Source: Neostapfia colusana
Lineage: Eukaryota; Streptophyta; Magnoliopsida; Poales; Poaceae
Assembly: GCA_030760725.1 (NCBI GenBank)
Contig: JASWHV010000002.1
Location: 61,621,900 to 61,685,899, forward strand
Direction: 5' to 3'
Length of the DNA: 64,000 nucleotides
The notes below the pieces were generated by a model. The model had not been told where the DNA came from. It was given only the letters and a program-made list of their open reading frames with translations, and made no database searches. Positions 22,211 through 30,674 of the stretch are shown here, piece by piece. Made by a program: the position numbers and the translations under genes. Position 1 is the first letter of the stretch. Each line of letters starts with the position of its first letter.

Positions 22211-24631
22211 TCCCTGACCTCCCCTCTACCGATCTAGGCCATAAGATCACAGTTCTAGGCAGAATTCTCGAGGATCCGAAACTTTCCGGCGAGATCGCCG
22301 CTTCCCGCCGCCGGGAGCCGCCGGCAGCGCCGCCCGCGCTCGATCAGAGCGACGTGGCTGCTTGTGCGCCGTTTATTTTAAATCGCACAGTAGACTTTAA
22401 ATACCCACGTACCGGTTCGATGTTATAATCTCAGCCGTCGGTTTAGAATCGGACGGTCCATGTCGACCCCGCGTTATAAAGGCTGGAATTCTTACGTGCT
22501 ACCCCCTGGGGTTCTCTGGAATTGAGAGCTAGCCCCGGAAACTTCAGATCTAGCCCCTGGAACTTCAGAAAATCATGTAAATTCATTTAAAAATCAGTTT
22601 TAGCCCCTGGACTTAATAGAAATTAAGAAAAACACCTCTGTTAAGTGTAGCTAGACCCCTGGAAATTATGAAAATAATATTATAGACCCTGTGATGGGTG
22701 AGTTTACTTTTTAACCCTGTTTAGTATTTAAATTAGAAATTTTAATATGTAACTAGTGTTTAAAATTAAAAAGTGGGACAAACATAATTGTCAAAATTAA
22801 TTAAAAACTTTCTCAGTACTTAGAAAACTTTGAAGTGAGATAAAAATCTATTTTTGGGCTGATATGAATCTGTTTCATTTATTAATCACATTATTTAGAT
22901 TAGGGACACATTTTCAAAGTAAAGAATAGTTATAGAAAAGTAGGGAAAAATAATTATGAAATAGTATACATCATAAGCCATGGTCAAAATATGATTTTAA
23001 ATTATTTAGGACCAGAACCTAATCTGTTTAGGTGATGTGTATTACTAATTTAATAATAAAATACACAATTATACATAGGAATATAAATCTGAACATATAG
23101 AAACTAGTAAATGATAAATGGAGTTTCAAAAAAACAAAGAATTCAGTTTAGGGTTGATAGAAGTTGTGAAGGCACATTGTATGCAAGTATAAATGTGGAC
23201 ACAAAAGTAGGAATCATATATACATGGTTAAAAGTGCATGCAAGCCACAACTTAACACATATAAAGTAACCACAACACATATAAGGGTGAATGAATTTCA
23301 TAAATATGAAATGTGTGGTTTGTATGAAGTAGAAGTGTGAACTATGTCTTATGATTGTTGTTTTTCTTTTGCTATGTGTGATGGTATGAAGTAGAACCTG
23401 CTCAAGAGCAAGTTAACCCTTTCCATGATCAGGACTACCAATTTCAAGAGCAGCAAGAAGGAGGCAAGTGTCCTTGACCACTTTGATCCTATGCTAGGAT
23501 GTGTAGATAGAATTATTTGCATTGTCAAGTTAAATATGAAACCCATGCTAGGAAGTTTCCCTAGAATTGCATTACCTTGTTTCCTTGAAGCTTGGGTTGG
23601 GATTTATTTTGTCATGTCATTTATTTACATGCATTTGCTTAGCCATGCTTAGAATGGGATATTTGGGAAATGAGATCATCAGTTTATATTACCATACTCT
23701 TGAATGAGCTATTGTGAGTTATGTAGAGGTAGGGATCAAGGCAAGTTGGATGTTTTGGTTGTGTGCTGGGTGCACGAGACTTGGGTTTGTGTTTAGTACT
23801 TGCCTGGATCCTAAGGACCGGTTCATGGAGCATGTAACCCGGCTTTACAGTGCCAACCACATGCTGAGATGGGGCAGCTTGGCCAATTAATTAGGTGTAT
23901 CCCCGGCGTAGTATGGGTGTGTTGGATGGTGCGGGGAGTAGGTGTCAGCTGGACTACCATATGAACCGCAAGGCTCAAGAGGGGGCCACTGCAGCGGGGT
24001 TGGAGCCTCTTGTATGCTGTTAGGCGTGAAACCTCAGTGGGCCCACGCTCGTCGGGAATCCCTTTGTAAAGGCTTTGTAGTGATCTCTTGGCCACACACC
24101 TGGGAAGTGTGAATGTGGAACGTAGCCACTGGCATAATGGAGGTTCTTTTAGTCCACCCGGCAACGGGGGATGAAATCACTACTTGTGGGTACAGTGGTA
24201 CAAACTCTGCAGAGTCAAAACTGTCTTGACAGCCGTGCTCACGGTTAAGAGCGGCCTGGACTTATTCATGATTAGAGGAGTGAAGGTTTTTGGAAGTTGT
24301 GGATGTTAAGCGGGGAGCTTAACATTGGAAATGATGTTATGGTTATTTGGTTATGATGATGGGATGGGAGATTGGGACCTTTTCACCTGTGTAGTAATGT
24401 AGGTGCTTAATAAGCTAAGGTGATAGGTATTAATTGCGTAGTGCTTTAACCATGAGTTAAACCTCTCCTTGTTCTAGCCATGCATGATATAATTTTCCCA
24501 CACTTGCTGAGTACCATTGGTACTCAACCTTGCATATTTGTTGGTTTATATTGCTGCTCAGGTCAAGATAATGAGGTGGTGTATAATGACCAAGACTTTG
24601 GACCCGAGGAAGGATTCTAGGTTCATGAAGA

Positions 24632-24644
24632 CCCCCCCCCCCCC
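24632..24644 (+). repeat. Poly-C tract (13 C) in GypB3 5' LTR
   Basis: A run of 13 C; the 3' LTR has 15 (33816-33830), while GypB1 and GypB2 copies have only about 3-5 at this point. Confidence 0.9.
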
Positions 24645-24880
24645 GGGCAACGCCTGTGATGGAGCCCTAAAGAATAATATTCCGCTGCTAGTTTATTTCC
24701 TTGTGATGAACTTATTATTGTCCATCGAGACATTTACTATGTAAGACTTCCTTATATTCGACACCTGGGTTGTAATAAATGATGCTTCACTATTTGTCAT
24801 CACATGTATGACCAAATGATCCTGGCATACATGTGATATTCACTTGGTTGTTTCTTCGGAAAAACCGGGTGTGACAGAGG

Positions 24881-24897
24881 TGGTATCAGAGCCAAGG
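24881..24897 (+). other. GypB3 primer binding site
   Basis: TGGTATCAGAGCCAAGG begins four bases after the LTR end; the first 12 bases match initiator tRNA-Met. Confidence 0.92.
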
Positions 24898-25062
24898 TTG
24901 CCCGTAGGAACGTGGACCTAGGTAGAAATGGACGTATTTAAGGGTCCTATTTTCTTAAAAACTATTTTCCAAAGTGTGGGTGGAAAAGTGTTATTAAAGG
25001 AGTCATTTTCTTCATCTTACCCCAATTTTCATTCAAAATAGGATTTTTGTCTGAGAATTTAT

Positions 25063-25092
25063 CTAACCTAATTTTAAATTCTTTTGTTTTAG
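25063..25092 (+). promoter_or_regulatory. Candidate splice acceptor and branch site before ORF0
   Basis: CTAAC (branch-point consensus) at 25063-25067 is followed by a T-rich stretch and AG at 25091-25092, immediately before the ATG. GypB1 (before 41620) and GypB2 (after 36369, inverted) keep the same arrangement. Confidence 0.45.
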
Positions 25093-25872
25093 ATGGTTCG
25101 CATGATTCGCACCGCTCGTAAGTCCACAGGAGGGAGAGTTCCCGTAGTTGCCCTTGCCGAAAGAGAGGAGAGTCGTCCAGTGACGTACCTTTCCTACGGA
25201 TTGGCAGTAGGAGATTTGTTGCGCCGTCTTCGACGTATGCTCGAAGCCGCAGGCAATACGGGCAAGCTCATCATCCACTATAACTCCACCAGGACCATCC
25301 GTGAGAAGAGGGAAGAATGGAGTTCGGAGATGAGGATTATACACGAGAATCAGCTGCTGAAGATCCACCATTCTCCAGCTTGTCGAGCAACACAAGTTGA
25401 CGCGGAGAGAGATGTCACCTGGGAGGCCATCACCTGCAAGAGTCACATCTATCGTCGCCACTTGGACAAAACTGAGTACATGTATGTCCTCCAGCGTGAG
25501 AGTGGTACCACGGAGTACAAGTACCCACCGGTGCAGCAAGGGACTTCCCACGAGCACATGGACTTGTGCTTGGAGGATGCCGCTATGCTCAGCACTCGAC
25601 TGCAGGAGTGTCAACAAGAGCTTCAGGATGTCCGAGACACCCTGAAGGAAACGGAGGCGTTGCTGCGAGCTTGCTTAAAGGCGAGAGAAAGAGGAGATGG
25701 GAATGAACTGTGTGTCACCGTGAGTGATCCATGGACTCCTGACTCCCCGGATCGCCGAGCAATCAGGCGTCGTCGCACTTCTCCACCAGCAGCCTCCCCA
25801 CCCAAAGCAGAGTCAGAAGGTAGCCGAAATGAGGAGGAAGATCCCGAGGAGCCAGCTCAAGAGGACGAGTAG
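25093..25872 (+). CDS. GypB3 ORF0: accessory protein with histone H3-like N-terminus (259 aa)
   Basis: A complete frame between PBS and gag, also present in B1 and B2 but absent from GypA. Residues 1-30 are basic and resemble the histone H3 tail in exact register: counting from the residue after Met, R2, T6-A7-R8-K9-S10-T11-G12-G13, P16, L20 and A21 agree. Residues ~35-150 form an unrecognised, probably folded domain (LRRLRRMLEAAG, EYMYVLQRESGTTEYKYPP). About 160-205 is heptad-like (LQECQQELQDVRDTLKETEALL), a likely coiled coil. Then come a basic RRAIRRRR stretch (possible nuclear signal), a Ser/Pro-rich segment and an acidic tail. The ATG follows TTTTGTTTTAG directly, an acceptor-like site with CTAAC 25 bases upstream. 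An ORF0 before gag is, to my knowledge, known in some rice gypsy elements; its function is not established. Confidence 0.8.
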   Translation: MVRMIRTARKSTGGRVPVVALAEREESRPVTYLSYGLAVGDLLRRLRRMLEAAGNTGKLIIHYNSTRTIREKREEWSSEMRIIHENQLLKIHHSPACRATQVDAERDVTWEAITCKSHIYRRHLDKTEYMYVLQRESGTTEYKYPPVQQGTSHEHMDLCLEDAAMLSTRLQECQQELQDVRDTLKETEALLRACLKARERGDGNELCVTVSDPWTPDSPDRRAIRRRRTSPPAASPPKAESEGSRNEEEDPEEPAQEDE

Positions 25873-26150
25873 TGTAGAGTCTTTCCCCTAGCTAGCAAGA
25901 GGTCAAGTAGTCGAGTCGTGACGTAGTTAATGGTGTGATAATGCTTGGTGTGTGACGTGAGTTGTGGAAGCCATGGGCAATTGTCCACAGCCTCGTCTTC
26001 AGATTGTTTTGCTTTGGTGTGTGAATCCATAGGAAATAATAGTGCATTTATTTGATGTGAGATATAAACCCTCGTAAAATTTTAACAAAACCTCAACACC
26101 CCGAAGTACCAACAAATGAAGGTAGTAAGATGATACTAAATGGTATCAAA

Positions 26151-26173
26151 TTAACATTTGTTGATTCTGCCAG
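26151..26173 (+). promoter_or_regulatory. Candidate splice acceptor before gag
   Basis: TTAAC, then TTTGTTGATTCTGCCAG directly abutting the gag ATG. The same AG|ATGG layout occurs before ORF0 and, with a mutated ATG, before GypA gag. Confidence 0.35.
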
Positions 26174-29100
26174 ATGGCCGGAAGAGGGAAAGGACGTGCT
26201 GCCAACCCCGCCAACAACAACGATGAGGCATGCAACCCTCATCTTTCTGAAGGCCAGGACAGGGGTGGTCGCCGTGAAGAAGTTGATCCTCTCCACCAAA
26301 TGCTGGAGAATCAAAATCAGCTTATCCAGAACTTGACTCAAGTGGTGGCCAACTTGCATCAAGTTCCACCTCCACAAGCTGCACCACGCCAACCAAGGTT
26401 GAGTGAGTTTCTAGGAACTCAACCTCCAAAGTTTGCAAGTGCTGCTGAACCTCTGGAGGCAGATGATTGGCTGAAGACTATTGAAAGCAAGATGAGGATC
26501 ATACAATGCCAAGGGTATGAGAGGGTGCTGTTTGCCTCTCATCAATTGCAGGGACCTGCTGCTGATTGGTGGACCGCCTACGTGGCCGCCCATCATGACC
26601 CTGAAAACATCACTTGGGAAGAGTTCAAGCGTAGCTTCCGCAACCACTACATCCCAAGAGGTGAACTCAAAAACAAGAGGAAAGAGTTTCTGGGACTGCA
26701 GCAGGGAAACATGACGGTGAGGGAATACCTCACTAAATTTACTCAACTATCCCGTTATGCTCCACGAGACATAGAGACTGATGAGCAGAAACAAGATTGT
26801 TTCGTGGAAGGGCTTACCGCAGAGATGCAGTGTGCCATGTCCTCCAATGAGTATGAAAGTTTTCAAAAGATGGTGGACAGAGCATTTGTGGTAGAAAGGA
26901 AGCTAAAGGCCCTAGAAAATGAGAATAAGAGGAAGGCCGGGTGGTCACATCAAGCCTCAGGGAGCAACACTCGCCCACGTATGATGCAGCAACCTACGGG
27001 GCAGATGAGCCGTGCTGCGGTACCCTATTCAGCACCAAGAGGGTACAACCCAAACTACAGGCCTCCCGCAGCATCTCCACAGCCGCCACGTCAGTTTGTG
27101 CAGCAGCCTCGCCCCGCATATCCACCTCGACCAGCAGTACAAGGACCCCCAAACCAACCCCAAGACAACAAGGGCCCAGCACCTAAGGTTGGGGTGCAAT
27201 GTTTCAGCTGTGGTGAAGTGGGGCACTACGCCCATAAATGCCCAAAGAAGAAGCCCGCGCAGCCACAACAGCAGAATGTAGTGAGAGGACGGGTGAACCA
27301 CGTCACTATGGAGGAAGCACAAGAGGCACCCGACGTGGTAGTTGGTAAGTTTCCTGCCAATTTACACCTTGCAACTCTGCTGTTTGATTCTGGTGCTACC
27401 CACTCGTTCATTGCTCAAGGGTTTGTTAAGAAGCATGACCTAGCAACCACACAAATGAACCATATGTTAGCCGTAAACTCTCCAGGTGGAGAAATAAGGA
27501 CAAGACAAGTGTGTCCCAAAGTGAGCCTAGACATTAATGGGGTAGTATTTACTGCTAACCTTATAGTAATAGATTCACGAGGGATAGATATTATTTTGGG
27601 TATGGATTGGTTGACCAAACATAAAGGAATCATCCATTGTTCGACCAGAACGGTGGAACTAACTCACCCCAGTGGTACCAAAGTAAAGTTCATAACGATA
27701 CACGAGCCTAGGAGGGACATTAAATTAAATCAAGTGGAGGTGAAAGTTGAGGAAATCAGGACTATCAGGGAATATCCAGATGTTTTCCCGGAGGAATTGC
27801 CAGGAATGCCCCCCGACCGTGACGTGGAATTCGCAATTGAGCTAGTACCGGGAACAGCCCCGATATACAAGAGACCTTATCGAATGGACTCCAAGCAGCT
27901 AGAAGAGCTCAAGGATCATTTGAGAGAATTGACGGAGAAGGGGTATATTCGCCCTAGTTCCTCACCATGGGGAGCTCCGGTGATATTTGTGCCTAAGAAA
28001 GACGGAACTCAAAGGTTATGCGTGGATTACCGTGCCTTGAATGAGGTAACCATCAAGAACAAGTACCCATTACCCCGCATTGAAGACTTGTTTGATCAGT
28101 TGAGGGGAGCTTGTGTGTTCTCGAAAATTGATATCAGGTCGGGGTACCACCAACTCAAGATAAGGCAATCTGATATTCCCAAGACAGCTTTTGTATCTCG
28201 GTACGGACTGTATGAATACACTGTCATGCCTTTCGGGCTAACCAATGCCCCGGCATATTTCATGTACCTCATGAACAAGGTATTCATGGAATATCTGGAC
28301 AAATTTGTGGTGGTTTTCATAGATGATATTCTCGTCTTCTCCAAAGATGAAGAAGAACATGAGAAACATCTAAGGTTGGTGTTACAAAGGCTGAGAGAAC
28401 ACCAACTATGTGCCAAGTTGAGCAAGTGTGAGTTTTGGCTGAAGAGAGTTCCCTTTTTAGGACATATCATCTCGGAGGGAGGAATCTCCGTAGATCCCGC
28501 CAAAATCGAAGATATCCAGAAGTGGAAAACCCCTGAAAATGTCGGGGAAGTTCGAAGCTTTTTGGGATTGGCTGGATACTATCGACGGTTTATTGAGGGA
28601 TTCTCCAAGATCTCGAGACCTCTCACCAAACTGTTGGAAAAGGGAATCACATTCACCTGGACGCCACAGTGCGATACGAGCTTTCAGGAGCTAAAGAAGA
28701 GATTGACAACAGCCCCAGTGTTGGTTATGCCAGATATGCAGAAGAATTTCACAGTGTACTGCGATGCCTCTGGAAATGGGTTGGGATGTGTTCTAATGCA
28801 AGAAGGACATGTCGTGGCATATGCATCCCGACAGCTTCGGAAGCACGAGAAGAACTATCCTACACATGACCTAGAACTAGCTGCAGTGGTACATGCGTTG
28901 AAAATTTGGAGGCACTATTTGATGGGGAAGAGGACAGAAATATATACGGATCATATGAGTTTGAAGTACATATTCACACAGCCAGATCTCAACCTCAGAC
29001 AAAGGAGATGGTTAGAGCTAATTAATGACTTTGATGTGGGCATCAACTATCATCCTGGGAAAGCAAACGTCGTGGCCGATGCTTTGAGTCGGAAAGTGCA

Positions 29101-30643
29101 GGTCAATAAGTTGAGTTTGAAGGACATGCCTGCAGAATTGAAGGACGAGGTTATAAGACTCAATCTATGTCTAGTAAATAGTGGTGAAGCCATCGCCATG
29201 GAAGTGGACTCCACACTCGAGCGAGACATACGCGAGGGCCAAAAGAATGACGAGAAGATACAAGAGATCCGACAGCTCATCAAGGAAAATAAAGCTCCTG
29301 GTTTTAGAGAGGATGAACAAGGAACGGTGTGGCACGGGAAAAGGATCTGTGTGCCAGAAGTAAAGGAGATCCGTGAATTGATTTTAAAGGAGGCTCATGA
29401 TTCTGACTATTCCATTCATCCTGGGAGTACGAAGATGTACCAGGACCTCAAAGGCAGGTATTGGTGGTATGGCATGAAGCGAGACGTCGCGGAACATGTT
29501 GCCCTATGTGACACATGTCAGTTGGTGAAAGCAGAACATCAACGACCCGCGGGATTGTTGCAACCACTCAAAGTGCCTGAATGGAAGTGGGAAGAAATCA
29601 GCATGGATTTTATCGTGGGATTGCCTAGGACCCAATCCGGGTATGATTCAATATGGGTCATTATTGATAGGCTAACCAAGGTAGCTCATTTCATCCCTGT
29701 GAAAGAAAGCTACAGTGGATCTAAATTGGCAGAATTGTACATGTCAAGGATCGTGTGTTACCATGGAGTGCCAAAGAAGATAGTGTCGGACCGAGGGACA
29801 CAGTTCACCTCGAGGTTTTGGCAAAAGCTGCATGAAACCATGGGAACCCATCTGAACTTCAGCTCTGCCTATCATCCCCAAACTGACGGGCAGACGGAGA
29901 GAACCAATCAGATCCTTGAAGATATGTTAAGGGCATGTGCACTCAAAAACAATAGGAGTTGGGACAAGAACTTACCGTATGCGGAGTTTTCTTATAACAA
30001 CAGCTATCAAGCTAGTATGAAGATGTCACCGTTTGAAGCTTTGTATGGAAGGAAGTGCAGAACTCCTCTATTTTGGAACCAAACAGGAGAAAGTAAAGTG
30101 TTTGGTCCAGAAGTGCTACAAGAAGCCGAGGCGAAGGTGAGTGAGATTCGCAACAACTTGAGGATAGCACAGACACGCCAAAAGAGCTATGCCGATGTAC
30201 GAAGAAGAGAGCTCGTTTTCAACGTGGGAGACTATGTTTATCTCAAGGTGTCCCCTATCAGAGGACTTCGTCGGTTCAAGGTGAAAGGGAAGTTGTCACC
30301 TCGATACATCGGACCCTTTCAAGTTTTGGAAAGAAAAGGCGAAGTGGCGTACCAACTAGAGTTACCGGTTCATCTATCGGACGTGCACGATGTATTTCAT
30401 GTGTCACAACTCAAGAAATGTCTGAGGACGCCTGAAGAGGTGTTACCCATGAATGAAGTGGATGTAGCTGAAGATTTGTCTTATGCCGAGCAACCATACA
30501 AGATTTTGGAGACAATGGAACGCCTCACCAGAAACAAGAGAATCCGGATGTGCAAGGTGCAGTGGAAGCATCACTCAGAAGAGGAAGCTACCTGGGAACG
30601 GGAAGATGAGCTCAAGGCACAATTTCCGGAATTGTTTTCTTAG
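26174..30643 (+). CDS. GypB3 Gag-Pol polyprotein with chromodomain integrase (1489 aa), intact
   Basis: A single uninterrupted frame. Residues 1-7 are MAGRGKG, histone H4/H2A-like. The Gag core lies at ~90-230 (ADDWLKTIESK, ADWWTAYV, FKRSFRNHYIP). A CCHC knuckle (CFSCGEVGHYAHKC) is at ~343-356. Protease has LFDSGATHSF at ~403. Reverse transcriptase runs ~560-800 with active site F-I-D-D at 715-718. RNase H (DASGNGLGCVL) is near 863. Integrase zinc region HPGSTKM...CDTC is at ~1081-1116, and DD35E residues are at about 1145, 1205 and 1241. The GPY/F region and a chromodomain-like C-terminus follow (CKVQW, EATWERE). Gag and Pol are in one frame, so processing would be by the protease. The chromodomain keeps one Trp of the methyl-lysine cage but lacks a canonical full cage. 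All catalytic motifs are intact, so the element may be autonomous. Confidence 0.95.
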   Translation: MAGRGKGRAANPANNNDEACNPHLSEGQDRGGRREEVDPLHQMLENQNQLIQNLTQVVANLHQVPPPQAAPRQPRLSEFLGTQPPKFASAAEPLEADDWLKTIESKMRIIQCQGYERVLFASHQLQGPAADWWTAYVAAHHDPENITWEEFKRSFRNHYIPRGELKNKRKEFLGLQQGNMTVREYLTKFTQLSRYAPRDIETDEQKQDCFVEGLTAEMQCAMSSNEYESFQKMVDRAFVVERKLKALENENKRKAGWSHQASGSNTRPRMMQQPTGQMSRAAVPYSAPRGYNPNYRPPAASPQPPRQFVQQPRPAYPPRPAVQGPPNQPQDNKGPAPKVGVQCFSCGEVGHYAHKCPKKKPAQPQQQNVVRGRVNHVTMEEAQEAPDVVVGKFPANLHLATLLFDSGATHSFIAQGFVKKHDLATTQMNHMLAVNSPGGEIRTRQVCPKVSLDINGVVFTANLIVIDSRGIDIILGMDWLTKHKGIIHCSTRTVELTHPSGTKVKFITIHEPRRDIKLNQVEVKVEEIRTIREYPDVFPEELPGMPPDRDVEFAIELVPGTAPIYKRPYRMDSKQLEELKDHLRELTEKGYIRPSSSPWGAPVIFVPKKDGTQRLCVDYRALNEVTIKNKYPLPRIEDLFDQLRGACVFSKIDIRSGYHQLKIRQSDIPKTAFVSRYGLYEYTVMPFGLTNAPAYFMYLMNKVFMEYLDKFVVVFIDDILVFSKDEEEHEKHLRLVLQRLREHQLCAKLSKCEFWLKRVPFLGHIISEGGISVDPAKIEDIQKWKTPENVGEVRSFLGLAGYYRRFIEGFSKISRPLTKLLEKGITFTWTPQCDTSFQELKKRLTTAPVLVMPDMQKNFTVYCDASGNGLGCVLMQEGHVVAYASRQLRKHEKNYPTHDLELAAVVHALKIWRHYLMGKRTEIYTDHMSLKYIFTQPDLNLRQRRWLELINDFDVGINYHPGKANVVADALSRKVQVNKLSLKDMPAELKDEVIRLNLCLVNSGEAIAMEVDSTLERDIREGQKNDEKIQEIRQLIKENKAPGFREDEQGTVWHGKRICVPEVKEIRELILKEAHDSDYSIHPGSTKMYQDLKGRYWWYGMKRDVAEHVALCDTCQLVKAEHQRPAGLLQPLKVPEWKWEEISMDFIVGLPRTQSGYDSIWVIIDRLTKVAHFIPVKESYSGSKLAELYMSRIVCYHGVPKKIVSDRGTQFTSRFWQKLHETMGTHLNFSSAYHPQTDGQTERTNQILEDMLRACALKNNRSWDKNLPYAEFSYNNSYQASMKMSPFEALYGRKCRTPLFWNQTGESKVFGPEVLQEAEAKVSEIRNNLRIAQTRQKSYADVRRRELVFNVGDYVYLKVSPIRGLRRFKVKGKLSPRYIGPFQVLERKGEVAYQLELPVHLSDVHDVFHVSQLKKCLRTPEEVLPMNEVDVAEDLSYAEQPYKILETMERLTRNKRIRMCKVQWKHHSEEEATWEREDELKAQFPELFS

Positions 30644-30650
30644 AAACACC

Positions 30651-30668
30651 AATCTCGAGGACGAGATT
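30651..30668 (+). repeat. Hairpin upstream of GypB3 polypurine tract
   Basis: AATCTCG-AGGA-CGAGATT, a 7-bp perfect stem with a 4-base loop, seven bases before the purine tract region. Equivalents are at 3256-3275, 19780-19797 and 57650-57666. Confidence 0.8.
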
Positions 30669-30674
30669 TCTTTT

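Larger units (their letters stand above)
21505..24876 (+). repeat. GypB3 5' LTR (3372 bp)
   Basis: It runs from TGTAACACCCCAAATTTTT to ACCGGGTGTGACA and is followed by the PBS. It has a TATA box at 21928, a splice-donor-like GAG|GTGAGA at 22202-22210, an AT-rich U5-like half, dyad motifs at 24204-24232, the hairpin GTTAAGC-GGGGA-GCTTAAC at 24305-24323, the GAGTACC hairpin at 24509-24525, and a 13-C tract. It is closely similar to the 3' LTR, which suggests recent activity. Confidence 0.93.

Noticed and set aside
22138..22428. A 96-codon frame (MVLPRTSPP...) conserved in all GypB LTRs
   Set aside because: Conservation follows from LTR identity. It spans the candidate splice donor and a likely untranslated leader. 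It could be a short upstream frame but I cannot support it as a gene.
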